From Arcuatula senhousia (taxonomy: Eukaryota; Mollusca; Bivalvia; Mytilida; Mytilidae), in NCBI GenBank assembly GCA_963971305.1, contig OZ020306.1, positions 34,493,512-34,557,511 on the forward strand: DNA of 64,000 nt. The letters are read 5' to 3'. Of this stretch, positions 23,101-30,965 are shown one piece after another; position 1 is the stretch's first letter; every line of letters begins with the position of its first letter. The position numbers and the translations under genes were made by a program. The notes below the pieces were generated by a model that did not search any database, was not told where the DNA came from, and saw only the letters and a list, made by a program, of their open reading frames with translations.

Positions 23101-24813
23101 TAGCAAAACAAAGGCAACATTTTTTACCTTCCTATTGGAGTTTTAATGACAAAAAAAAAACTTTTATCAAACTGAAAAAAGCAAACCTTTTAGATGATGA
23201 ATTATTTACTTTTTAGGCACATGGTGGAACAGGTTTTTTCATGAGACTGAAGCGGCTAGGATATGATCTTCTGGTCATGGTAGTAGTAAGTATACATTCA
23301 GTTAAAATACCCTTACATCCACAATACATCCTCCAACATCTTGTAAATATATAAATATATAGGAATCCTCACCGGAATCCTCATGGCCAACTGTCTGTTC
23401 ACATATCTTGTAACAATCCTAAAAGCGGAGGTACCAATGGGGCATCTCAATGTCAAAAATCAGAAAGGACCGAGACAAAACCAGCAAGCACCAACGAGAA
23501 CAGGACAAAAAAAAACAAACAACTTAAAACACAGAAATACAAAAACAACTGAATAGCAATCAACAGCCCAAACTCAAGACCTAACAAGAGTGAATTCAGG
23601 TGCTCAAGAAGAGTGAGCAGTTCACAACATAACCCTGTGAAATTGGGTGAACCCTTACATGAAGAGCAATTATTGCCCTTGCAAATGCAGCCTAAAAATA
23701 GAACATTTTACAGACAGGATTACTAAAAAGTACGGTTCCTGGGATACTCAACAAAGATCTAATATTTTTATTAATTTAAGGTGGACATCTTACATAATTT
23801 TGCATATTTTTTTTTTAAATTTATGAAGATGTCACACAACGTTACATTATCATAACATATTTGAAATTTAAAATTACTTTGCAGGGAGTACTATTTTCAC
23901 ATATGTGCCCATTTAGTAGTTAGTTCCCTAAATTCTAGATGGCTTTTCTTGTTAATGTTCTTCCTCTGTATGTGTTGTATGGCTGTTCTTGTTGATATTC
24001 TGTCGCCCTACTTTTTTTCAGAGTATTTGGCAATCATCCAGATGGCTGTTCCTGTTAATGTTTTGCCTCCCTACAGTGGTTATTAGTATCGTCTGCTACA
24101 GTTTGTGTTGTATGGAACCTATAGATGATGAACTGGGATATGAATTAGATGAGGAAGATGAAGATGCCATATTCTTAGAAAATCAAAATGATCAACCACC
24201 AGGTAGATTTAAATCAAAGCTTTCACAGAATTAAACAAAAATCTGATGAATGAACACCTTTAACAATATGACTTCACATATTCAATGTTGAATGAAAAAA
24301 GAAATGAATGTCTATAAAATCATTAAAAGGAATTTTAAGATGTGTTAACTTGCCAAGTAACTCTCAAACTTTACATAAATTCTTTCAGATTTTACTAACT
24401 TGTGAATGAGTTGTTAACACATTGATCAATTCTTTCAAAATTATCCTAGTTACTATGTGTGTGTGTTGGGTTACACACCCTTTATCGATGCACCTGGGCC
24501 ATGTAGGGTGGTCAGTCTTAATGGAGGAGGAAACCGGAGTAGGAGCAGGAAACTACCAACCTTGTGCAGGTAACTGAAAAACCTAATCACATACAGTTGG
24601 GGAAGTCCTTTTTGTTAAATACAAACAAGACTCGAACATCGGCTGAGGTGATCGGCTAGTGATCATCCTAGTTGTTATAAATATTCCATAAGATGCCCTA
24701 TTTTAACTGATGTGTAAATATTAAAACTATATCTTGTTCTCTATACAGCTTATGATGAATTGACACCTACTGAAACACCAGAAGCTGCAAAGGGACATGA
24801 AAAGGCTGAATAA
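8137..24813 (+). CDS. TMX3: TMX3 (thioredoxin-related transmembrane protein 3), 3' part, join of five exons
   Basis: Join 8137-8190, 22709-22901, 23217-23285, 24022-24202, 24749-24813; all junctions are GT-AG and in phase. The product is the C-terminal part of an ER-membrane protein disulfide isomerase. It has the end of the lumenal thioredoxin-like (b'-type) domain, with beta-strand residues VMICLDP and HYYYFTP, then an AHGG motif and the basic helix RLKRLGYD. One transmembrane helix (WLFLLMFCLPTVVISIVCYS) and an acidic cytosolic tail follow. This order and these motifs match what I know of vertebrate TMX3 (FHRDFQF, AQGG, RLKRIVFD, SIFKSS before the membrane helix). The a-domain with the redox CxxC is not in the window and its exons must lie upstream. 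The tail ends KGHEKAE and lacks the dilysine signal of the human protein. The gene is convergent with CARMIL. The identification is firm; the 5' part is missing. Confidence 0.9.
8210..8830. repeat. Dispersed repeat split by a TTAA MITE
   Basis: 8210-8283 (AAAGTTCCAGGCAATAAAAT) and 8663-8830 (GAATATGAAGAACTTATAAC, then ATCAACCTAAGCCTGG) are the two halves of a repeat that is uninterrupted at 18797-19000. The MITE at 8284-8662 separates them at a TTAA. Confidence 0.6.
8284..8662. mobile_element. MITE with TTAA target duplication (379 bp)
   Basis: Inverted ends GGGAGTATGAGCCTCAGA and TCTCAGGCTCGTACTCCC, flanked on both sides by TTAA (8280-8283, 8663-8666). TTAA duplication is typical of piggyBac- or Kolobok-mobilised elements. 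No coding capacity. Confidence 0.8.
8872..9042. repeat. 35-bp tandem repeat, five copies
   Basis: CT(T/C)ATAGGTAACAAGAATTA recurs at 8886, 8921, 8956, 8991 and 9026, exactly 35 bp apart. In the TMX3 intron. Confidence 0.9.
9043..10311. other. Non-coding, TMX3 intron before the minisatellite
   Basis: AT-rich sequence without ORFs, repeats or RNA genes that I could recognise. Confidence 0.45.
10312..10739 (+). repeat. 27-bp minisatellite, block 1 (about 16 units)
   Basis: The unit begins TTTGTTTTCTATC and ends CAACTCTTAG. Variants are AAC/AAT and TATC/TTTC. The top strand is nearly all pyrimidine apart from TTTG and the terminal AG. Interrupted at its right end by the copia element, with the target duplication GTTTG. 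Confidence 0.97.
10740..10837 (-). repeat. Copia 3' LTR (98 bp)
   Basis: Identical base for base to 15553-15650. It starts TGTAAATTAG and ends CATAACA on the plus strand. It is unusually short for an LTR. Confidence 0.93.
10838..10860 (-). promoter_or_regulatory. Polypurine tract of the copia element
   Basis: The minus strand reads AAAGAAAGACAGAGGA directly before the 3' LTR, the expected place for plus-strand priming. Confidence 0.65.
10973..11860 (-). pseudogene. Copia pol C-terminal part (RT thumb and RNase H), frame-shifted from the main ORF
   Basis: It overlaps the main ORF by about 49 bases and continues the RT directly after the VDD motif (WAGSPLFIQKV). RNase H landmarks are VLFTDASYANLSD, TLAAEALSLVEG (E), CYTDNKSL and ISWIATDKQIADCLTK. 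The break lies in a run of five A (plus strand 11859-11863). A one-base length change there explains the two frames. Mutation, programmed shift and consensus error cannot be distinguished from the sequence alone. Confidence 0.88.
11812..15333 (-). CDS. Copia gag-pol polyprotein, main frame (gag, protease, integrase, most of RT)
   Basis: 1173 codons; a second Met at 15301-15303 (MASVNYK) is an equally good start. Domains, approximate residues: gag 1-260, CCHC zinc knuckle 262-276 (CSSC..H....C), aspartic protease with DSACSS near 315, integrase HHCC zinc segment 463-502 and catalytic D/D/E near 529 (VAVDLKEW), 585 (LADNGGEF) and 621 (NGICERNH), an acidic linker with Asp runs, then RT (KARLVVRGFEE, SIDIKAAFLQG, VYGLSDASRNWY, MHVDDF). 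The frame is lost just after the RT VDD motif and ends 17 codons later. RNase H continues in another frame. It inserted antisense to TMX3 and does not contribute to it. Confidence 0.93.
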   Translation of the reverse strand: MNIHRSIVSTMASVNYKVPPVFSTHKPYSRWLEEVKAWEKLTDLEAKKRGIAIALSLPEEGQNSIRDKVFSELSIDDLNEDDGVKKLTDFMDQIFKKDELSEAYEAYTEFDRFNRSKVASMEDYVNEYEKLYNKTKKFKMELPQPVLAFKLLEGSELEMKDRQLVLTGVDYASVGTLFKQMSTSLKKFFGQQAASKNEVDKGIKVEPAMVATEDVNYTRNRYKRNSSFRGNYGGGNSNRPKNTNSFNKSVNPNGSDGLPLWCSSCDSIRHLVKQCPHSYENMAKQRYEHAVLFTGHRSEETLVLLTESANSAILDSACSSTVAGETWMNCYLDSLDQNTRSRVVEKPSNTNYKFGGGTVLQSKKKVILPCALAGVKCEIEADVVSSDIPLLLSKSSMKKAQIKLDLVNDSASIFGKDVQLQCTSSGHYCVPINLIDVDVEETSSVLISSKLNGDKVKAIEKLHKQFAHPSAKRLKSLLKDAGGYTKEHLECVDQITDSCDVCQRYKKTPARPVVSLPLATEFNEVVAVDLKEWKPNVYFLHMIYLATRFSLAAVTRKKTPEVIANKIMTVWIGSGMGAPQKFLADNGGEFANDIFRDMCENLNIEMLNTAAYSPWQNGICERNHAVVDECVAKILEDQPKLNLEVALSWALNAKNSLSMVFGWSPYQLVFGSNPNLPSVMSDKPPALGNITNNDTFAKHLNALHAGRRAFLQAESSERIRRALRHKIRSSGECYQHGDKVHYKRDDDKRWKGPGYVIGQDGKVVFVRHGSIYVRVHPCRLLRCGDEFSTEKQDDVCNQEPKVTKVSNKSEAILNQNYIDDSDDDEKKPQVNNANMPEAIEPNMDHDVDENQVNNNVDDVIPEINVPEPDVVDINPPSGDQLVRPKIRPSRIPLPTVGQAILYKTHDDDDDDWNKATVTSKGGKAGGKNWAYLNLEDEDSGSVGVDFSKDVSEWKKYDPNESVNVVNVPISRHSEKKVLQAKQCELENWEQFQVYDVVDRKDQKLLSTRWVVTEKEKEGQQIVKARLVVRGFEEESTVKSDSPTIHKESLRLFLAAASTNKYEIHSIDIKAAFLQGKEIDRLIFVQPPAEWNSSNGNNVVWKLNKCVYGLSDASRNWYFSVQKVLLQLGCTQSKMDPALFYWHREGKLEGIFLMHVDDFCGLEVPCSFRRLLFQ
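15532..15549 (-). promoter_or_regulatory. Putative tRNA primer-binding site of the copia element
   Basis: Three bases inside the 5' LTR the minus strand reads TGGCAGAGCGTGGA, beginning TGG as expected for pairing with a tRNA 3' CCA end. The tRNA was not identified. Confidence 0.5.
15553..15650 (-). repeat. Copia 5' LTR (98 bp)
   Basis: Identical to 10740-10837, followed directly by the target duplication GTTTG. TATA-like AT-rich sequence is present both in the LTR and in the leader (near 15385-15410, minus strand). Confidence 0.93.
15651..17570 (+). repeat. 27-bp minisatellite, block 2 (about 71 units)
   Basis: Continuation of block 1 beyond the copia insertion. Variant order shows higher-order structure: a 378-bp (14-unit) block starting at 15793 resembles the one starting at 16171, and a rare CTTGTC variant recurs at 16661 and 16933 in the same context. 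Ends at TTA, the target site of the foldback element. Confidence 0.97.
17571..20206. mobile_element. Foldback-type inverted-repeat element with TTA target duplication
   Basis: The ends are inverted repeats: AGCCCCAGTCACACTGTCAC on the left and its complement on the right, extending into CGTTTCGGC...CCCGTTTTAC. TTA is duplicated on both sides (17568-17570, 20207-20209). Both arms carry many degenerate ACGTTTTACTACG-like motifs. No transposase ORF is present, so it is non-autonomous. A 3-bp TTA/TAA duplication suits PIF/Harbinger-like or related cut-and-paste systems, but the family is not certain. Confidence 0.85.
18797..19240. repeat. Two copies of a dispersed repeat inside the foldback element
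   Basis: 18797-19000 and 19140-19240 share the phrase AAGTTCCAGCCAATAAATTTT with the GCATTTCGTCTATTCAAGAC motif and a downstream GAATATGAAGAGCATA stretch. A third, interrupted copy lies at 8210-8830. Confidence 0.65.
20207..20727 (+). repeat. 27-bp minisatellite, block 3 (about 19 units)
   Basis: Continuation after the foldback element, beginning with the duplicated TTA. Ends at the Helitron-like insertion. Confidence 0.96.
20728..22100 (-). mobile_element. Helitron-like (pearl/HINE type) element, end type A, 165-bp core
   Basis: Read on the minus strand it starts CAAGAGGCTCCCAGGAGCCT and ends with the hairpin GGCC-TTT-GGCC, then AGGTGAGCTAA. The 3' end therefore looks like a Helitron (hairpin close to CTRR). 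It is inserted in the minisatellite without an obvious target duplication. A (CGTCGT)n tract lies near one end. The interior has six tandem copies of a 155-165-bp unit (next entry). Confidence 0.75.
21060..22050. repeat. Tandem core repeat, six copies of 155-165 bp
   Basis: The phrase AAGTCTCCATAGGGTCGAAG recurs at about 21086, 21251, 21416, 21572, 21728 and 21883. Each unit has CCCCTTATAGGGGTTA, a perfect small inverted repeat. The same core, in reverse orientation, occurs in the element at 47278-48829, whose ends are different. Confidence 0.9.
22101..22708 (+). repeat. 27-bp minisatellite, block 4 (about 22 units), reaching the TMX3 acceptor
   Basis: Resumes after the Helitron-like element. 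The last unit reads TTTGTTTTCTATCTTTTCAG, and its AG is the splice acceptor of the exon starting at 22709. The rare CTTGTC variant seen in block 2 occurs again near 22240 in the same neighbour order. Confidence 0.96.
22709..22901 (+). CDS. TMX3: TMX3 internal exon (193 nt), end of thioredoxin-like domain
   Basis: The acceptor AG is at 22707-22708 and the donor gtaggt starts at 22902. One base completes a Ser codon, then 64 codons start RFQFLWMTDTETINSITL and end KEGKLD. The region holds the strand VMICLDP and the aromatic run HYYYF. The whole polypyrimidine tract of the acceptor is the last, truncated unit of the 27-bp minisatellite. Confidence 0.9.
22902..24021. other. Two TMX3 introns with partial copies of exon sequence
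   Basis: Introns 22902-23216 and 23286-24021. The second includes two degraded copies, at about 23938 and 23978, of the exon segment GATGGCTGTTCCTGTTAATG, just upstream of the real exon. A repeat-like AC-rich stretch lies at 23360-23660. Confidence 0.6.
23217..23285 (+). CDS. TMX3: TMX3 internal exon (69 nt)
   Basis: Acceptor ctttttag, donor gtaagt. The 23 codons include AHGGTGFFMRLKRLGYD, the conserved juxtamembrane segment of TMX3 (AQGG then RLKRIVFD in vertebrates). Phase 0 on both sides. Confidence 0.9.
24022..24202 (+). CDS. TMX3: TMX3 internal exon (181 nt), transmembrane helix and acidic tail
   Basis: Acceptor tttttttcag, donor gtagat. It encodes SIWQSSRW, a hydrophobic helix of about 20 residues, then a cytosolic tail rich in Asp/Glu (DELGYELDEEDEDAIF). 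It leaves in phase 1. If the intron were retained the frame would end after GRFKSKLSQN at 24232-24234, giving a different short C-terminus. Confidence 0.9.
24479..24600. repeat. SINE-like dispersed repeat, copy 1 (TMX3 intron)
   Basis: Shares with 35485-35612 the order CACCTGGGCCATGTA, GGTGGTCA, GGAGGAAACCGGAGTA, CTACCAACCTTG, GGTAACTGA. The GGAGGAAACCGGAGTA phrase is common in aquatic invertebrate repeats. Confidence 0.6.
24749..24813 (+). CDS. TMX3: TMX3 terminal coding exon
   Basis: Acceptor ctatacag. With the incoming G it encodes AYDELTPTETPEAAKGHEKAE and then TAA at 24811-24813. The C-terminus has no KKxx ER-retrieval signal. Confidence 0.8.
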
Positions 24814-25094
24814 ACAGTGTAAAATCATTCCATATACTGTGCAATGCATTCACAGAAGCTGAGGGTAGTGTTTGGTGCTTCTAGGATGACTGTTACCTGA
24901 TACATTAAGTGTTGTAGCTGTATGGACCAGTACAAGACTGAAATCCTAATTATATAGCAGTTCAGTGCTCCCTGCCTTGAATAATTTAAAGCCTTACATT
25001 TTAATATTGAGAAATCCATGTACATTGAAGCTGTTTATTGACCTTTATACTGAAATCTATTATAATACATATCTAAAAAATCCATACAAATAAT

Positions 25095-25685
25095 TGTCTC
25101 GCCTGCGACGAAAAGTCGTGGAAGGCATGACATAGGTATTACTTTCCGGCTGTGTTGGCAACGTAAATTTTTTGTAAGACTTTTGTGGACAGTGAATTGC
25201 TTGAAAAGTATAATAGCTAGACATCTGATATTAGGTATACGGACAGTTCAGGTTATGGTCTACGCAACTGTCACAATGCTGTTTGACCCTGAACCCATTT
25301 TAACGCTCCAGTGGCTCTGTGAACTTAGGTCATCTTTCCGGCTGTAACCTTTTTTGTAAGACTTTTGTGGATGATGAATTGCTTAAAAAGTATAATAGCT
25401 AGGCATCTGATATTGGGTATACAGACAATTCAGGTTAGTTATGGTCTACACAACTGTAACCATGTTGTTTGACCCTGACACCATTTTCACGCTCCAGTGA
25501 CTCTGTGAACTTAGGTCTTTTTTCAGGCCAAAAACTTTTTTGTTAGACTTTTGTGGACAATGAATTGCTTGAAAAGTATAATAGCTAGGCATCTGATATT
25601 GGGTCTACTGACACTTTTTGTGTTTATATCAACAAATGAAAGCTTAGGTAGTTGATTTTGGTGATGGTGCCGGCAGGCGAGACAT
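25095..25685. mobile_element. Repeat element, end type C, in the TMX3 3' UTR
   Basis: Inverted ends GTCTCGCCTGC and GCAGGCGAGAC, with GGTGCCGGCAGGCGAGACAT at the right. About three tandem units of 182-186 bp (marker CTTTTGTGGA near 25181, 25363, 25549). Confidence 0.75.
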
Positions 25686-26019
25686 ACTTTTAGTGGCCAC
25701 ACTTGTTTTATTGATAGTAATATAGCGATGTAGTATATAAGTAGAAAATGAACAATAAATTGTTTGTAAATGTTGAGAAGATACAAGTATGAGAATTAGA
25801 TTTTGATGCAAACATAAACAATTATTATTTATTTTTGTCAGATTTATTCTGGAAGAATTTTTTCATGATGTGTTATTTTAGAAAAAAAATGTTGCCAGTG
25901 ACTTGAATTTACTGTAGCTATTAGAACTAACATTTACAACTTTTATTCTATATTTATGACATAAATGTATTTTTGGAATGAATGATAATGTTTTATATTG
26001 CATTCTTATTTACTATAAA

Positions 26020-26025
26020 AATAAA
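26020..26025 (+). promoter_or_regulatory. Candidate polyadenylation signal of TMX3
   Basis: AATAAA in AT-rich sequence about 1.2 kb after the stop codon. An alternative lies near 25754. Neither can be chosen without transcript ends. Confidence 0.35.
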
Positions 26026-26030
26026 TAATA

Positions 26031-29000
26031 TTTTTAAATCTAATTTTTCATGGTCACAAATTAATTCTTGCCAGCAAGCAAATTTAACCTCTTTAATTTC
26101 AAATCATTATTGTAAATTTAGTTGGACAGCAAAGTCAAGAATAGTTTTATCTTTAAAATGAATCATTCCATGACAATTTACGTGAAAAAAGAAAAATAAT
26201 CTGCAACCAGATTTGAACTGCATTTAATTAGTGGCAACAACTACTCTAGTTAGGCGTAATTATGTGCAATACTTTTGTATTAATTTTGTACCTTCTATAA
26301 ATTTGTTAGATCTGTTTAAACGGACTTGCCAACCTTCTTTGGGTTTCTATGAAAATGTTTATTGTGCCTCCTCTTTCCAGATCAGTCATTTTCTACCTCC
26401 TGTTTTCCAAATGGTTAGTTTTTGCTTGGCACAACTAAGTGCAATTTTGTTTTTATTGCCTAAGTTTTTATTATCAAAGTAAATGTCGGGCTTTCTTTGC
26501 ATCTATCCTTCCTTCACAATCAGGGTTTATCAGGGTTTATCTTTCTGTTTAAGGCAATTGCTTAAAACCTTTAAACAGGATGTTTATGAAATTTATCACA
26601 TCATTTCATATAAAATTGTGCATTTCCAACAAATATGTAATCAGCTGTCAACAAGCCATCAGTGTCCATGAGACACATATGCTTGTGAAGAAAAAAATAT
26701 GAGCTAAGCAAGATATTAAATTTATTATTTCTGTATATGCCTTTTACTTAAATATAAACTATTTGTTTCCATAAGTTGGCAAGTCTGCATTTATGGTTTT
26801 ATTTTACATATTCAATTTTACTTATCTATATTTTAGTTTTGTATCACTAATTAGTTAATCTGTCCATTTTTGAAGCATTTTGAAAAAAAAGAACAAATTT
26901 ATGCCTCTCCCTTTTTGAAGGTTTTTTTTACATGACATTTATTTGTTTGACTAAATCAGGACTTTTGAATGCAATTTATTTGTAGTAAATGTTTTGAGCA
27001 TATAGTTTTCAGTTTATGCTTTATACTGTTAACTCTTCTCAAAAACTGAAATTTCTTTTTCATCAGACTTTGTATATTGATATGTTCATAAACAGTAATT
27101 ATTTTAAAAAAGAAGGCTCAGTCTAATATGTCCAGAAATACTTGTTCATGTGCAAGAAAATGTTCTTTTGTTTACTGATAAAAAGTTGGGTTTTTCATGA
27201 TATTGTTAATTAATTATTGAAAATGATTTTTCTTTGAACTGACTATTATATATCATTATCAACAACTCAAGCAGTAAAGTAAAATTTTATGAATTCAGGT
27301 CCAGAAACTTTCAAATTTCTTGAAATCATCTCCCAAAACATGATTTTATCTCTAAATGCAGTTCAAAAATGTTTGTTGTTTGTATTTAAGATATTTCTCT
27401 GTCATAAATTCTGTAGGTACCGGTATATTTGTTTTAAGACTGATTACAAGAAGAGATGATTGCTCAACATGTGAAAATGTAAAAAAGATGAAATATTATC
27501 ATGCATCATTCATCATTACAGTTTGTGCTATATTTATCATTATGAATATTAGAATATTTGTCTGCTGTTGTTATGATCTAGAATGTTGTGTTATTGAATG
27601 GACTGTCTCATAATAAACATCAAAACCTTCAACTTATTGTTTTTTGCACAGTAAGAAGGTACTTAAGTCATTGTTTTACCCCCTCCAAACATATTTGGGG
27701 GGGGGGGATATAATATAGGAATCACCCTGTCTTTCTTTCTGTCCATCTGTTGGTCTGTCCACATGTTTCATAAGCACAACTCCTCCTAAACTGCTTGATG
27801 GATTTTCAAGAACAGTTACATAAAGGAAGTACATCATAAGGAAATGTACTGGAAAAGTTTTTAATGTTGTGGTTGGTTATCATTCAGGGGAGATAATTGG
27901 TAATAGTATCATAACTGTAAAATTGAAGAGCTATCGAGAATGTGGACATTTGTTTTTAGGATTCACTGTGTCTGTTTGTCTGTCCATTTGCCCTTTTGTC
28001 TGTCAAAATGGGATCAAATATGTATACTCCATAAGCAAAATTATTCATAACTGCTTTGGATTTTGATTCAACTTCACCTGAACAAATTACACAACAGTAG
28101 TGTCAATGAGCATAAAAAATCATTGCTGATGGATAATATTAATAAGGGGAGCTTATTTGACCTTTTGTTATCCCAAATATAGGGATGTTTATGTTTCCTA
28201 CTATGTGTGTTCATTCTATCCCTTCTATTGTCAATAACTCACCCTAAACATCACAATAGGAGTCAATGAAATTTTAACACAAACATTATGTTATAACGCA
28301 GATGTGCACCTTTGAATTTTATGTGGCAGACACCCTGGAGATAATATTTATTTGAATAAATATACAAGCATCACAATTACAAACAATAAAAGGCAATGAT
28401 TCTGAAACAAGCCAAAGTTTTAAAAACACATACAAAGTAAATACACAATACACATCTTGCATAATGAGTTCATAAAAGTAAGGAAGTTCCATTACTGGGG
28501 GTATTTTCAAGTTAGGCTCTACCATTTAAAATTCTGAAATAGATTGATCCAATGATGAGATCAGGCCATTCTATTTTGAGGTGTGTTTACATTAAAATCA
28601 GTTCTTGAAAGTGAGCTCATGTCATAATCACAATTCAGGACTAGTCCATTTCGAAATGTGTTCACATTGTAATCATAGTGCAAGACTATTCCATACCAAA
28701 ATCTGTTTGCATTAGTGTTCAATTTTGAAATGTGCTCATCTCACAATCACAGTTCACCCTAGTCCATGTTGAAGTTAGCTCACATCATAATCACAGTTCA
28801 GGACAAGTCCATGTTTAATGAGCTCACATCATAATCACAGTTCAGGACAAGTCCATGTTTAATGAGCTCACATCATAATCACAGTTCAGGACTAGTCCAT
28901 GTTGAATTGAGGTCACATCATAATCACAGTTAAGGACTAGTCCATGTTGAATTGAGCTCACAACAGAATCACAGTTCAAGACTAGTCCATGTTGAAGTGA

Positions 29001-29867
29001 GCTCACTTCAATCACAGTTCAGGTCTATTCCATATCCAAATGTGTAAAACAAGATAAATAATAAAAATCATAATGGACTGTTCCACAATGAAGTAAGTTC
29101 TCATGCAAAAAAACCCAAAGTGAATACATTTTGAGATGAGTTAAGGAAATTGCCAAGACTATTCCATTTTGAAGGTGATTGAAGTTGTTTAGTAATACTT
29201 TCTCATTCATGAAGCAACATAATGAACTGTTCCATTTTTTACTGACCCTGTTTACTTTTTTCGTTCAAAACTTGGGTTGTTTTTATTGGACTTTTTCTTA
29301 TAAAAAATATCAGACCTCTATCTCTTGTAGTTGCTGAGAAAACTTTGACGAAAATTTGCATTTATGTCCACTATGTGCAAAAATCAAAGTATTAATAAAA
29401 CAGGAAGTAGTTGACCTAGGAACATAAAATCACTATACACCATATGGCACTATAGGATAAAGCTACATGCAAAATATCATACCTCTATCTCTAGTAGTTG
29501 CTGAGAAAACTGTGACGGAAATTTTGTAAGGACGAACAGACGGACGGACTGACAAAGGTAAAACAGTATACCCCCCTCTTCTTCAAAGCGGGGGTATAAT
29601 TATCTTTCAGTGCAGTTGCCATCTCAATATATAAATCATAAACTAATTTGTATCTCAAAGCCTAACAGACAATATTTGATACCCTTCTTCTTTCAATGGT
29701 AAAGCATCCATAAAATTTAGTAAACCCTTCAAGATAGATTTCCAAAATACTAGGAACATGAACACTTAAAACAGCTAGAAAAAGTCAGATGTTACAGGTA
29801 TTTATGCAATAACTGTTCATGCAAAAAAAAAAAACCAAGCATTCTGAGAGTATTGCAAAACAATACT
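26031..29867. other. Intergenic DNA right of TMX3
   Basis: No gene recognised. Contains the 44-45-bp minisatellite, poly-G/T-rich low-complexity DNA near 27700, and at about 29230-29600 a probable Helitron-like remnant with a GACGGACGGAC tract and the terminal hairpin ATACCCCC/GGGGGTAT. Confidence 0.45.
28560..29040. repeat. 44-45-bp minisatellite
   Basis: GAGCTCACATCATAATCACA recurs at about 28777, 28821, 28865, 28910, 28955 and 29000. More diverged copies extend to the left. The unit also has CAGGACTAGTCCATG. Confidence 0.85.
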
Positions 29868-30382
29868 TAGTCCCCTACCGGCCTCATATTTCAGTCACTG
29901 GTAACAATTTGTCAAACAAATAAATACCTAAACTTGATCAGTTTATTATCTACAAGGAACAATAAAAAAGTTTAGAAAAGAAAATTGCAATAGATTTTCA
30001 AACTTCAAAGGGCAATATCTCCCATAAAAATTTGTGGAGCGGCACGAAACTCAAACTTGATCTGTAACTCATCAAGGTAAACTCGCATACCAAAAATCAG
30101 TTCATTATCTATAAGCGTTTAGAAAAAAGTGCGGAAAACTGAAATTTTAGTGAATTTTCAAAGTTCAAAGGGCCATAACTCCCATAAAAAATTGTGGAGC
30201 GGCACGAAACTCAAACTTGATCTGTAACTCATCAAGGTTAACTCACATACCAAAAATCAGTTCATTATCTATAAGCGTTAGAAGAAGAGTGCAGAAAACT
30301 GAGGCGTGACAGACGGACAGACAGACAGACGGACAGAGCGCAAACCTATAGTCCCCTTCGGCTTTCGCCGGTAGGGGACTAA
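29868..30382. mobile_element. Repeat element, end type D
   Basis: Inverted ends TAGTCCCCTACCGGC and GCCGGTAGGGGACTA. Two tandem units of about 150 bp (GGAGCGGCACGAAACTCAAA twice) and a GACGGACAGACAGACAGACG tract near the right end: the same layout as the other Helitron-like elements. Confidence 0.7.
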
Positions 30383-30965
30383 AAATACTGTGAGTAAGCT
30401 CACAAAAGGACACCCCTCTTCATTGCAATTATACTCATATTATCACCTCTTAATGGTATCAGATATGTTCATGAAAATAGTAGGCACCCTTGCTTTATAA
30501 TGTGGTTCTTACAAATTAACTGTGAAATGATCCATGTTGTATCCCTTGTTGAGACACTTTCATGTAGTTTTGTTTGTTTGTTTGTTTTTGTATTGTACAG
30601 ATAGGAGTATTTACTTTGCTTAGAGTACCAAATGTTGTGTGTGACAGCTAGCTTTGACAATAAGAACCTAACATATTGCTCATTTTACATTGATTCCTTT
30701 CAGCAACATGTGCAAACTAACATGTAAAGTAATCTCCCCAGAACTTTTTAATAGCACTGTGGTAATCAGTAAGAAACATGGTTTTCCGAAAATTATAGCA
30801 CTGTGGTCCTTACACATTCTATTATAAATCTTTACAAGATAGCACTGTGGTAAAAAATATAGCACAATGGTACCACAGTGCTATATGGACCTAGGGAGAA
30901 CACTGTTATAAAGAATCCAACAAAATAACTTTTTCAAGGACAACCACATAAATTGATACACATGG

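Larger units (their letters stand above)
24814..26030 (+). other. TMX3: Probable TMX3 3' UTR
   Basis: AT-rich non-coding DNA after the TMX3 stop. Candidate AATAAA signals lie near 25754 and at 26020-26025; the second precedes a further T-rich stretch. A repeat with inverted ends (25095-25685) sits inside it, so if the distal signal is used it is part of the mRNA. The end is inferred from the signals only. Confidence 0.5.
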
